Shown here in pieces: positions 1 through 12,200 of a stretch of DNA of 64,000 nucleotides (positions are counted from its first letter, which is position 1; every line of letters starts with the position of its first letter). This stretch comes from Nectonema munidae (lineage: Eukaryota > Nematomorpha > Nectonematoida > Nectonematidae). The notes beneath the pieces were generated by a model. It did not search any database. It was not told the DNA's origin and worked only from the letters and a program-made list of their open reading frames with translations. A program made the translations under genes and the position numbers. The stretch lies in the NCBI GenBank assembly GCA_030549495.1, contig JAUIRK010001010.1, positions 392,001 through 456,000 on the forward strand, in the 5' to 3' direction.

Positions 1-128
1 GATTGAGGGACATTTTTATTTTCAACAGGTGAATCGATTTTTTTTTCTATTTTTTCAACTTTTTGAATCAACTGTTCTATTTTAGTTACGAGAGGAATAT
101 CGCCAATGTTACTATTTGAACTAGAATT
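1..128 (-). other. possible partial coding stretch, coiled-coil-like
   Basis: Read on the minus strand, a frame is open for about 42 codons and runs off the window edge. It is Ser/Asn-rich first and then has a Lys/Glu/Ile heptad-like run (IEQLIQKVEKIEKKID) typical of a short coiled coil. A stop lies just upstream and no convincing acceptor is visible. It may be an exon of a gene extending to the left, or chance. Confidence 0.18.
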
Positions 129-143
129 AGCTACATTTTTTTA

Positions 144-329
144 GTGTCAAAGCTAAGAAAAGAGCAGTCAGACTGGGAGTTAATGATTGAGATGGTCAAT
201 TCAAGAGTTGAATTAAGACCTCAAAAGAAAAAGTATCACGTTTTGAATACAAGGCTCAAGTCCATCATAGAAAAATATGATATGAATAAAAAATTAGAAT
301 TTTTAAAAGTAATTGCTCGCATTCTTTAA
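144..329 (+). CDS. possible terminal exon of an unidentified gene
   Basis: A T-rich tract ending in AG at 143-144 is followed by about 60 codons ending in TAA at 327-329. The peptide is charged and helical in character (EQSDWELMIEM, PQKKKYHVLNTRLKSIIEKY). A plain AATAAA follows at 366. I do not recognise the family. The short basic/acidic helices recall the C-termini of small DNA-binding or transposon accessory proteins, but no motif settles this. The upstream part of any gene would lie outside the window. It overlaps no stronger signal, and the base composition is slightly richer than its flanks. The acceptor-plus-stop-plus-poly(A) arrangement is the only reason to list it. Confidence 0.3.
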   Translation: MSKLRKEQSDWELMIEMVNSRVELRPQKKKYHVLNTRLKSIIEKYDMNKKLEFLKVIARIL

Positions 330-472
330 TATTCTGTATCTATTTATTTATAAATGCTTTGTTATAATAAACTTTATTTGCTTAATCTTTGTTCCTTAAA
401 AAAATGTATTTTCAACAATAAATGACTTATTTATAATTGTGAGTTTTTGAATATACATAAAGTATCAATTAT

Positions 473-473
<1 letters not shown>

Positions 474-515
<42 letters not shown>
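474..515. repeat. (ATT)n microsatellite
   Basis: About 14 perfect copies of the trinucleotide ATT. Confidence 0.95.
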
Positions 516-607
516 GTATTTATTAGATGTAATTAAATATATGTTTGCATATAATTACTATTTTTTGATCTAAAGTCATTTAGTCAAATATACATTTAGT
601 AAAATCT

Positions 608-766
608 CGGTCAGCCAGATGTCCGTTCGATCAATTGTCTGTTCTGTCAAATGTCCGTTCAGTGAAATGTCTGTTCGGCCAAATGTACGTTGGCTAAATG
701 TCCATTTGGTCAGATGTCTGTCGGTCAAATGTCTGTCGGCCAATTGTCTTTCGGTCAAATGTCCGG
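608..766. repeat. degenerate 16-17 bp minisatellite
   Basis: About nine to ten imperfect copies of a unit close to GGTCAAATGTCYGTTC. A related short array in the opposite orientation lies at 46590-46650 (GGCATTTGGCC, GTCATTTAGCC, GGACATTTCACC). The two long overlapping frames read through it are consequences of the repeat and not genes. Confidence 0.8.
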
Positions 767-847
767 GTTCCAGTGCCATCATATCATGCATACTCAATAA
801 TATTTCTCTCTTTCATCCAACAGATCACATCGTTATAGTAATGTTAA

Positions 848-2154
848 ATATACCATTTTTAGTTCTAAACGGTCTTTTTAAAATTCTAAAGTGTCTTTTT
901 CAAATTCTAAAGTGTCTTTTTCAAATTCTTAAGTGTCTTTTTTAAATTCTAAAGTGTTTTTTTTTAATTCTAAAGTGTCTTTTTTAAATTCTAAAGTGTT
1001 TTTTTAAATTCGAAAGTGTCTTTTTTAAATTCTAAAGTATCTTTTTTTATTTTACTTTTCTGAATAAGCTATGAAGTCTTGTTTCTTAATAAATGAGCGT
1101 AATATTATATGCGATTGTCAGGTTCTGTAGACGTGTTGAAACTTGAAAGATACACTGATAATTTTCTAATTCTCCGCCTCTATTTTAATTCAATACAACT
1201 AGCAGTTCATTTATAGACAAGTTTTTAACTCTTCAATTTTTGCCTTCTGCATAGATTGTTTTTATATTATAGTAACATAGAATTAAAAATTTTTTACTTT
1301 GTATCGAAAGTTTCAACTAAGCAAAAAAGTGAATTTTAAAACTTAGTTTCGAAAAACGTTTTACATCCATTATATAATGAAAAAAAGTGTTCACACAAAC
1401 TTCTTTATTATCATGCCTGTAATTTAAAGCAAAAACAATATACCACATTTTATGAAGAAATACAAACTTCCATTTGCCCTTTTTGTATGTTATGTAGTGC
1501 ATGTGCAATGTAGCTTTTTAATTCCTCGCTGTTTTTTTGCTTTAATTTACTTGAATGATAATAAAGAAGTTTGTGTGAACACTTTTTTTCATTATATAAA
1601 TGATATTAAAATGGATGTAAAACGTTTTTCGAAACTAAGTTTTAAAATTCACTTTTTTGCTTAGTTGAAACTTTCGATACAAAGTAAAAAATTTTTAATT
1701 CTATGTTACTATAATATAAAAACAATCTATGCAGAAGGCAAAAATTGAAGAGTTAAAAACTTGTCTATAAATGAACTGCTAGTTGTATTGAATTAAAAAA
1801 GAGGCGGAGAATTAGAAAATTATCAGTGTATCTTTTAAGTTTCAACACGTCTACAGAACCTGACAATCGCACATAATATTACGCGCATTTATTAAGAAAC
1901 AAGACTTCAAAGCTTATTCAGAAAAGTAAAATCGAAAAAGACACTTTAGAATTTAAAAAAGACACTTTAGAATTAAAAAAGAGACTTTAGAACTAAAAAA
2001 AGACACTTTAGAATTAAAAAAAGACACTTTAGAATTTAAAAAAGACACTTAAGAATTTAAAAAAGACACTTTAGAATTTGAAAAAGACACTTTAGAATTT
2101 AAAAAAGACACTTTCGAATTTGGAAAAGGCCGTTTAGAACTAAAAAGGGTATAT
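848..2154. mobile_element. foldback element with tandem-repeat termini
   Basis: A long inverted repeat. The left arm (about 848-1416) reappears as its reverse complement at about 1555-2154, with a loop of roughly 140 bp. The outer half of each arm is an array of 8-10 copies of a ~20 bp unit (TCTAAAGTGTCTTTTTTAAA); the inner half is unique sequence of ~350 bp. Ends match over ATATACC, a short gap, then TTTTTAGTTCTAAACGG. No transposase is encoded: the similar open frames on the two strands (1317-1508 and 1452-1664) are the two arms read in mirror image. The organisation resembles Drosophila Foldback elements, whose inverted repeats also carry tandem subrepeats. Two smaller sequences with related ends lie at 27887-28035 and 51537-51745. 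I found no clear target duplication. Confidence 0.8.
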
Positions 2155-3039
2155 ATTACATCTAAACGAATCTTATTGGAGCAAAGGTAAGAAAAGAAAA
2201 TTGTTTGAGAAATAAAATGTAGATTAAGTATACCCAAATTCGCACCTTTTTATTTCCATATAATAGAGTTGTAAATTTTTAAGACTGCGGTCATTTACTT
2301 AAATTGGATAAAACAGATAAAAAGACTTTCTTTAAAAAATAACTTTCAAGTTATACGACTTGATTTTTTAACTGGCCAATGTTTTCTTTCACCTTGGAGA
2401 CTTAAAATTGCAGTGCTTTGTTCGATATCTAAAAGAAATTACAACAAAAAGTTGGCAAAAGAATGATAACATTTGAAAGTTTTTGCTAAATGAGATTTTA
2501 TTTGAGGACATGAGGAATATTGTTAGGGTAGTCTAAAATTGGGATAGATGAGCTGCAGTTATGTGAGGTCTTAATATACAACAATAAATGTGTATTATTT
2601 ATAAAGTTACAAAAACGGAAGTTGTTGTTGTTTTGGCAATCTTTCCAAAAGTTAAGCCCTCTTTTCAATTAAATTTTTAATGCCGATTAAACCCTCAGAA
2701 TGAGAGCCTGCATATTCATAAGCTATATTTTATTAAGCTGTTTTAGTTAAGTATTTAAAATAAAAATGATAAAGAGAATACCTATGATACTTTGATTCGC
2801 ATATATAGCTAAATGAATTTATTCAAACGTTTATTAATCGCTTCCTTAAAAAGTAAATTGCTATTTGTGGCACGTCTGCCACAAGTTGGGAATTACTGTT
2901 CTAGGGCATGGTTTATCTCTTGGAGAACATTGAAATTTATGCGACCAATATAGACTCAATTGAAGGAAAACTGGATCAGGTTCTTTCAAAAATGAATTTA
3001 TATTTCATTAGATGTGAAGGGAATGTTCTATAAGAAAGC
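2155..3039. other. AT-rich 5' flank of the Shaw gene
   Basis: No gene or recognised repeat. A good donor-like site (CAAAG before GTAAGA) lies near 2187, and a possible acceptor (TTTATATTTCATTAG) ends at 3011, just upstream of the Shaw start codon. These could bound a 5' UTR intron, but that is inference. Confidence 0.3.
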
Positions 3040-3228
3040 ATGAATTCAGAACAAGATGTAAAGAACAGAGTCACAATAAACTGTGGAGGCATCAGACATG
3101 AAACTTACAGATCTACGTTGAAAAAAATTCCTGCCACAAGATTATCAAAGTTAACTGAAGCTCTTGCTAATTATGATCCTCTTCTAAACGAATACTTTTT
3201 TGATAGGCATCCTGGAGTCTTTTCACAG
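3040..3228 (+). CDS. Shaw: Shaw coding exon 1: start and first half of T1
   Basis: Residues 1-63. It begins [11 protein letters not shown] and carries the family segments [20 protein letters not shown] and [14 protein letters not shown]. The donor is CAG before GTGCAA at 3229, phase 0. One change from most relatives is a Cys before GGIRHET where Val is usual. Confidence 0.95.
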
Positions 3229-6200
3229 GTGCAAAAAATTGTTATCTATTTAACTTTTTAAATATTTCTGCATAATCTCTTTTATAGAATGTCAAAACTC
3301 TTAAAAGTATATGTACATTTTGTACATTACATTTTAAACCTAAATCATATCATTGATTTTGACTTATGAAAAAATATATAAGCTCAAAATCTTAAAAACT
3401 TATATTGCAACATACAACTTTTGTTTTGGAATTTTCCCTTTTTTCACACGATTAATCTTAAAAATATGTTTTAGATGTTCAAATAATTTTTAGTATGCAT
3501 TTCTGCATTGTTCTCTTTCATTTGTGCATTATTTCAAAATCATGCACATAGGAAACAAAAAGTAACGGGAGCCAATGATATATAATACATATTTTTTATA
3601 TTTAATGAATATTTACGTTTCTTTGATTACAGAATTTTATTTTGATTAATTAAGAAATATATTTATTAAATGGCAACTTGTAAAAATATAGGTAATAACT
3701 TTTGTAACATGGTATGAGGTATATCAAATCTTAAATCTTGCAAAATATGAAGAGAAAGTTGAACCTTGTTCACCCATCATTTTTAATTTCGTAACTTCTT
3801 CGTCTCCCCGAATGAGGTATATCAAATTTTACATCTAGCAAAATGTAAACATTGAACCTTGTCTCCCTAATCATTTGTTTATAGAATAGAAACCACTGTA
3901 GTATACAGGTTGGAAATGTCAAACAAGTTGTCTACCCGCGTTCAACCATACATGTTATGAGATATGAGTATATACATAAACAATTCAGCCAATCAGATTG
4001 TTTCCATGAAATAAAATTGAATTTTTTTATTGAATGAATTTATTTGCTAATAACAAAAACGCTCATGAAAAATACAAGAACAGTGATTCCAAGTTAAAAG
4101 GTAGCGAATTTTCAGGCTTTGCAAGTAAGGAAGATTATCCTTGGAAAAGTAGGATTACATCGTGGTGACATATCCTCCAGGGATATCATAAAACGTTAGA
4201 CAAGACATAATGGAAAAGTTGGACCAAATGCAAATTTGGTGTAGTAAAGCAAAAATAAAAAAATTAAGAATATGGAGGATGAAACAAATTCAAAGTGAAG
4301 GAAAGTTTGTAAGAAAAGGAAAGTTTGTAAGAAAAGGACAATGAGAAAAATAGGAAAAGACTCTATAAAGATACCATATTAGATATAAATATACCATCTA
4401 TCTAAATGTGAATAATATGTGTGTTCTTGTATACACTAAAATGACATTGCGGTCAAAATAACCGCATTTTAAACTTTATAACCTCTGTGTTTTTAAAATT
4501 TTCAAAATATTTAAACAATTTTCATTGATCTTGTTCCACTTAATTAACACTTTTTCTAAAGTAAAAAATTAAAAAGTTACGATTCTTCATTTTGAAGAAA
4601 AAGTAAAAAATACCTCAAGTGACATTGACGTCAATTTGACTGCACAGTGATAAACATGTGCTACACAAGGTGTTTTTGCTACTTGAAAACAATAATTGGA
4701 AAAGAGAACCCAAATATATATAATTATAAAATATTGTATGGTGTTCTAAAGTTGACACACTTGGCACGTTGATATAAAAAAGCATAAATCACTTTATTTG
4801 ACACATTTATTTTTCAAATAAATGAAAGATCACAAGAAGAGCTGTCAAGTTTGTTTTGATATGTAATACTGCAGCTTTATTTATTATTCCTTCTTTCTCT
4901 TTCTGTTCACTAACGATTTTTGACAGTCTTTATTTCCTGTTGTAGTTTACTTTAGCTTTTCTTATGGATAAACCAACTCGTGATGCAGCAGCAAAAGCCT
5001 CAATTTATATGAAAGATATGTTTGATAATGTCTCTGGTAGTGATGATGAACTATTATGCTATGAGTCTGAAGTTGAATCTTACTCTTGTTTCAATCAAGA
5101 TTCAAGTGATTCTGAAAGTTTTTTTCACGATGATGAAGGAAGTCAAAACTCTAACTTTGATCAAACAAGTGCTCCTTATGATAGAACTGAGGATGATTGC
5201 ACGGTTCTAGCTAAAGATGGGACTGAATGGAATAAAACTAGTGTTGTAAGAGGAAGAACTTTGTCTCAGAATATTTTCAAAGTTAAACCTGGTCCTACTT
5301 GTTATTCTTTTCGTGAAATAGACGATAATGCAACGTCGGCATTCAGGTGCATTTTTGACGAAAGAATTTTACGTCACATTCAAAAATGTACAATTGAAGA
5401 AGGAAATAGAGAGGAAAGTGGATGGAATCTTTCAATTAGAGATTTAGAAATTTTTTTTAGCCTTGTGCATGCTTAGAGGAGTTGTTGGAGCAAGAAAACT
5501 CCCACTAAGAAGTTTATGGTCAAAAAAATGGGGAATACAATTTTTCAAAGATAACATTCAAAGAGAAAGATTTGAAGAAGTACTAAAGTTTTTACGATTT
5601 GATCTTAAAACTCAAAGAAGATTTCGTTTAAAAGAAGATAAGTTTGCGATGATTTCTGAAGTTTGGTCAATATTTTTGGAAAATAGCAGAAGGTGTTATG
5701 TTCCTTTTTCCGAACTCACTATAGATGAGCAACTATTGCCAACAAAAGCAAGATGTCCATTCACACAGTATTTACCTAGCAAACCAGACAAATATGGAAT
5801 AAAGTTCTGGCTGATGGTTGATGTAAAGACAAAATATTTGTGTTCTGGTTTTCCATATCTTGGGAAAGATGAAGAGAGGGACCATTGTCCTCTTGGTGAA
5901 TATGTAGTGAAAAAGTTAGTCAAGCAAGCTATGGTTACTAAAAAAGGTTACAACATTACTTGCGACAACTTTTTCACTTCAAAAAAAATAGTCTCTGACT
6001 TAATTTTAGAAAACATAAGCTTTGTAGGTACTTTACGTCATAATAGAAAAGAAGTTCCGATTGAAGTGTAAAAAATGTATACCAAGAAGGTTCCAGTTTT
6101 TACTTCAAACCTTTACTTCACTAATAACATGTCTTTGACAGCATACAAAGCAAAGAGTAAGAAAGTTGTTTTAATGTTAAGCAGTCTTCACAATGATTAC

Positions 6201-9200
6201 GTTTCTGTTAACAATGAAGTAAAAAAGAAGCCAGAAACTGTTACTTACTACAATTCTACAAAATTTGGAGTAGATATTATTGATCAAATGTGTCGTATGT
6301 ACTCGACTAAAGTAAAGACAAAGAGGTGGCCTTTGGCTGTATTTTTCAATATTTTAGACCTTGCTTTGATAAACTCTTGGATTTTATACAAACTAGTAAA
6401 TAGTTCTGAAATGTCTCGTCGGGAATACATCTTGAAGTTAGTTGAAGAACTCTGTGATACTTCTGATAATCCTTTGGAATCTCAAAAGCGTAAAAAAATA
6501 AATAGACAAGAATCAGAAACAAGAGAAGAATGCTCAAATAAAGCTACACGTAAGACTTGTTTTATATATAGATGTCGAAACAAAGCTTCAAAAAATTGCA
6601 ATGAATGCAAACACCCAGTTTGTGGAAAGTGCTCAGCTAAAACAATTACGTTTTGTAAAAATTGTACATAATTCTTTTTTTGTTACTTTTTACGCTGTGA
6701 CACTACAAATGTTCACAATTATAAAGGCACTACCATATTACCTATTATTATCTATGTTTTTTGGATGAGTGACGCTGCGTGACACTGATTTATCCTATAC
6801 TTCCTATACTTTATTGGAGGTGTGACGCTGTGACACTACAAATGTTCACAATTATAAAGGCACTGCTATATTACCTAATACTATCTATGTTTTTTGGATG
6901 AGTGACGCTGCGTGACACTGATTTATCCTTTACTTCCTATACTTTATTGGAAGTGTGACGCTGTGACGCTGTGACACTGCAAATGTTAACAATTATAAAG
7001 GCACTACCATATCCCCTATACATTATATATTTTTTTTATAAAGTATCACTGTTTTCTAATACTATCTAATTTTTTAGCTGAGTGACGCTGTTTGACACTT
7101 ATATAACCTATACTTTATTGGTGGTGTGACGCTGTGACATTGCAAATGTTATCAATTATAAAGGCACTACCATATATATATAATATATCCACTATATGTT
7201 ATATATTTTTTTATAAAGTATCACTGTTTTCTCATACTATCTATGTTTTGGGCTGTGTGACGCTGTGTGACACTGATATATCATATACTTCCTATACTTT
7301 ATTAGAGGTGTGACGCTGTGACACTACAAATGTTCACAATTATAAAGGCACTACCATATTACCTATTATTATCTATGTTTTTTGGATGAGTGACGCTGCG
7401 TGACACTGATTTATCCTATACTTCCTATATTTTATTGGAGGTGTGACGCTGTGACGCTACAAATGTTCACAATTATAAAGGCACTGCTATATTACCTAAT
7501 ACTATCTATGTTTTTTGGATGAGTGACGCTGCGTGACACTGATTTATCCTATACTTCCTATACTTTATTGGAGGTGTGACGCTGTGACACTACAAATGTT
7601 CACAATTATAAAAGCACTTCTATATTACCTAATACTATCTATGCTTTTTGGATAAGTGACGCTCCGTGACACTGATTTATCCTATACTTCTTATACTTTA
7701 TTGGAGGTGTGACGCTGTGACACTGCAAGTATTTAGAATTATACAAGCAATAACGTATCCTGCAATTGTCAGTGTAGGATTTGACATTTAATGATCGAAT
7801 GAAATGTTTTTAAATATATTGACGTCAAATCAAATCAATTGAAACTAATGTGAAATTATATTATTAACTGCATAAATGACAGTTTTTAAACTAATCAATT
7901 AACTTGAAAATCGTTATTGACTAGTGCATAATTTTTATAGTGACAAACTTTGACACATATCCCATTCCAAAATGCTATACTTTAATATTGTGACATCATG
8001 ACACCTTTCCAAATTTATGTAAAACAAAAATTCGTCGCTAGAGTTGTGACATCATGACACCTTTCCAAATTTATGTAAAACAAAAATTCGTCGCTAGAGT
8101 GCGTTTGACATATAGATAAAAAAATTATTTTGTATTTTATTCAACCTGTTTAAAAGGTTGAAATTGGAATTACCCCAAAGAAGTATAGCATAATTAAGGT
8201 GAGGAAAGACAAAACTATAATAGAGGAATTTTCTCACGGAATATATTGTTTAATTTTGCGAAAACACCATAAAGTCAAGAAACTTTCACAATAATATTTT
8301 TTATCTGAAGCGACCACGAGAGATTTTAAATGTACTCCTAAGTATTTAGTAGTACTTTTCAACTAATGAAAAAATTATTGAAAGAAAACGTGAAACGAAG
8401 ATCAAAATTGCGCTTAGAAAAGAGCAAAAAGTGTGGTTTGGTATAGTTAATTGGTAAAGCATTCAGGTTGGACCATTTTTCTATCAATTCTAGGCAACTT
8501 CGAATTTTGGTTAATTGTACAATTCATTCACAGTATAGTCATATTTGTAAAGAAAAGTTAGAGCTTCAGCAAAGAAAATGGACTTTGCATCTTGTGAGGT
8601 TAGGTAGTATATATCATTTAGGAAAATTAGGAATAAACGAGGTCCGAGTATAGATCCTTCGGATACCCCCTTGGTAAAAGTGCAAACTGGAGAAAAAATA
8701 TCCTCATGAAAACTTGAAAATCACGAAGATTTAGGAAACTATGAAACCCCTCATGCATATTCCCTCTTATTCCGATTTTGTTCAATTTATACCTGATTGA
8801 GAAGTACCTGATTAACAAGTATGCAATAGTACTCGGCGGGGCGGATAACCCGTTTTGCAGGACATGTACCCACGTGCGGACCGGGATTGTCCACAGCAAT
8901 TTTTTTCGGGGCGGGTTGGGTGAGGGTTTTTTATTATTGTAGCACGGACAATAAATGTATTACACGCACTGACTTTTATGCTGGTTATATTGAGTGCGTG
9001 CTTGTTAGCCTGTATGGAAAAAGCTTATTTATGTGTTACATATATTGGAAAATGAGAAAATAGTGTATGAAGTGGAATCTTAATTGAAATGAAAGAACGA
9101 TAGAACTCGTTTGATTAGTCTGATTGATGGGTTTAGGTAGAAGAGAAGAGAGGGAAAAGATCAAATAATGTGAATGCCATATTTTTGAAATATCCACGTG

Positions 9201-12200
9201 TGATTGTAGAATATAAATAGCACATTTAAAAATCATATTTTGTTGTTTTCTTCGGCACATTTTAAATGGCAACTTAAACATCTCTGCAAGTTCATTAAGC
9301 TCTTAATGGAACCAGTTATTTCTATGATATTTGGATAATATGGGTTTTATAATAAAATATCTTAAGTACTAATTTGATGCGCCTTTTAAAGTATAATACG
9401 ACATAGTTCCGAACAGCACTCTTTTTTAGCATTGGTGCAGGCGCAAATGAGATGCGTGGCGGGCGGGTGCGGACAAGTTTTTACCACCCGCGCAGGGCTT
9501 TAGTATGCAAGCATTCTTGCCAGATGTATAAGAAGAGATAACATAAAGTATCATGGGTACTCTTTTTAGGAATAGATGCGTACTGGTGTGGAGCGAAGAC
9601 ATTTATTTCTTCAAAGTAGTTTAATAGCTCAGTGTACACTATATTTTCAAAGATTTTGGAAAAGTAAGATGTTAGGGTTATAGGTAAATAACTTTCAATA
9701 AAATCGGATTTTTTCCTTTTTTAATTAGGGGCAGAACTTAGGCAAGCTTTAATTTATCAGGAAAGATACGCTATCGAATAGAAAGATAAAAAATGAAAAG
9801 AAGCGCCTGATCAATGTATTGGAGACTAGAAACAACCAACTTAAGAGTAAAGTCGGTGTTTTCTCTTCAATTTTTATTATTTAGAGAATTGCAGACTACT
9901 AAAAGATCGTTCAACGTAATAGTCTCAAAAAAGGACGAATTTGAACTCGAAGTGATTAAAGGATCAATGAAGGTGGAAGAGGCCCTGGAAAGATCAGGGG
10001 CTTCATCTGCATAGAGATCCGCTAAGCTCTTTGCGGTTAGTAAATTTTTTATTGGAATCCTTGGAGTGAAAGGATTGTTAATATTTTTCTTATGATTTGA
10101 TTTATTGGAAGTGATAAGTTTATTGCAAAAAAACGTAGACTTTGCTGATTTCACTTTATTTCTATAAAATTTGACAAAATCTTTATAGCGAGTAAGATTG
10201 ACTTGAGAAGGATCAACTTTCCACTTCCTAAACATTTTGATTTTCTTTTTCATAAGTTTAGATAATTCAAGATTAAGCCAATTTGAACTACTATTGTAAC
10301 ATTGTAGGGTTTCAAAGGAAAACTATTCTCATAAACTGCGTAAAATGTGAACTGAATTTGACATAGGTAAGGTTAGCATCTTCACATTGTCAATAGATAA
10401 AATCTATTTTACTCAAATGATTGAAACACTTTTGGCAAGATTTAGTAGAAAAGTTTCTTTTGAAAGTAGTGATATTTTGTTTGCTTCTGTGGAGGGAAGG
10501 TGAGACAATAAATTTAAAGAGTGGTCTGAGATATCGGTTATTACATTAAAAGCCGAGAAATTATCGTTGAAGCTAACAAAAATATTGGCAATTAAAGTTG
10601 AGGAGAAATCAGTGCATCGGGTAGCTTTAGTAATCCTAGGAGAAAAACCAATTTAGGTCATTGAGGATAAAAATTCAAAATAGCAATTATTATGAGAAGT
10701 ACTCAAAAGATTGATGTTAAAGTCGCCGACTATAAATGAAGGATTAGATTTGAGAGAGGTATGGATCAGTGAAGTCAAGGCTTCAAAAAATTTATTTACA
10801 TTAGATGAAGGGGTTCTATAGATTGCTAAAATTGTAACACAAATCAGCCCATATATATTCAAATAGGTCAGAATGGGTCTCTGGGATTATTCTATCGATT
10901 AGATCAGGGTTTCTTAAGCTGTGGGTAATTACCCCCAAAGGATTAATTAGCTAATTTCTAAGGGGTCATTTTAGTCTTGAGGAAAACTTCTTGATTTCCT
11001 AAAAAAATTTTTCATTATGAACCTCAAAACTTGGTATTTTTATTTCGAAAGTTATCTGCTATCATAACTACACATTGCCTAATTCACCGTGAGGCTCTTG
11101 CTTCAAAAACTCTTCTCGCTTCTCTGAAAACATCTCTTGATACCGTTGTCCGTATAGTGAACTCCATTAAAGGATCAGCTCTCAACACGAGAATTTTTGG
11201 AAATCTTTGTCAAGACATGGACTCCAAGCATCATGACTTGTTTTTCATACTTCTGTTCGATGGATATCGAAAGGAAATGTTCTTGACCGTGTTTTTGAGT
11301 TGTTTGATCAAATCAAAGTGTTTCTCTCAGAACAAAATACCAAATCTAAAAAATTATTGGATTATGTTCAGAGATCCTTCAAACTGGATCTTGACTACTT
11401 AGCGGATATTTTTGAAGCCTTGAATAGGCTTAACCGTCAAATGCAAGGACCTGATCAAACCATCGTTATGAACATTGCACACTGATGCGATCAAAGCCCT
11501 TCTCGATAAACTTGCCTTCTGGAAAAGAAAAGGGAGAGTTGGCTTTTTTTCATCGTCTTTATGAGGTTTAATCATTCCCTCGCACTACATACCCTGAATT
11601 TTGGCCGTGTGTGACATGAAACTATTAACACTGATCGATTAAAGAAAAAATTATGGAAAAATTATGCATTTATGAGGTTTAATCATTCCCTCGCACTACA
11701 TACCCCGTGCATTTTCTCCGCGACACAGTTATTTTTGCATTGTATAGGAAACTTTCAATGAACGAAAACCATATGAAGTTTTAATATTACTACTTAAAAT
11801 TTTGATTACATTCACAAAACTAACACGAAAATTATAGATGGCGTTAATCTAATATTGTATACGGGCACTTTAAAATATGAACCTTTGAAAAAAAAATTTA
11901 TTAGAAACTAAGTAAAAAAATAGAATTAAATTTTATTTATTTTTTATAAAAGAGTAATAAAAAAAACTTTTCATGTACATCTTGAGAAGGCAGTTTTTGA
12001 ATGGTTCTTGCAGATGAAACGAGAACACTAAGAACAAGTTCTTGTTAGAGTTACAAACAAAGACTTTGTTTAGAGTTAGGAAAATTTTCGGGTAAGTTGT
12101 ATCGTGATACAATCCATGTGTTAAGACAAGTAATGTCTAAATAATTACAGAATGCTGCTAAAGGCCATCTTCTACATGGTTTGTATGATCTGTAGTTTCT

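Noticed and set aside
576-945. Two overlapping open frames on opposite strands
   Set aside because: Both are produced by the 16-17 bp minisatellite and the T-rich foldback array; no protein-like composition.
1317-1664. Similar peptides on both strands
   Set aside because: They are the two arms of the foldback palindrome read in mirror image, not paired genes.
6693-7735. CRISPR-like array
   Set aside because: The repeats are contiguous 133-bp units without spacers, and the DNA is eukaryotic.
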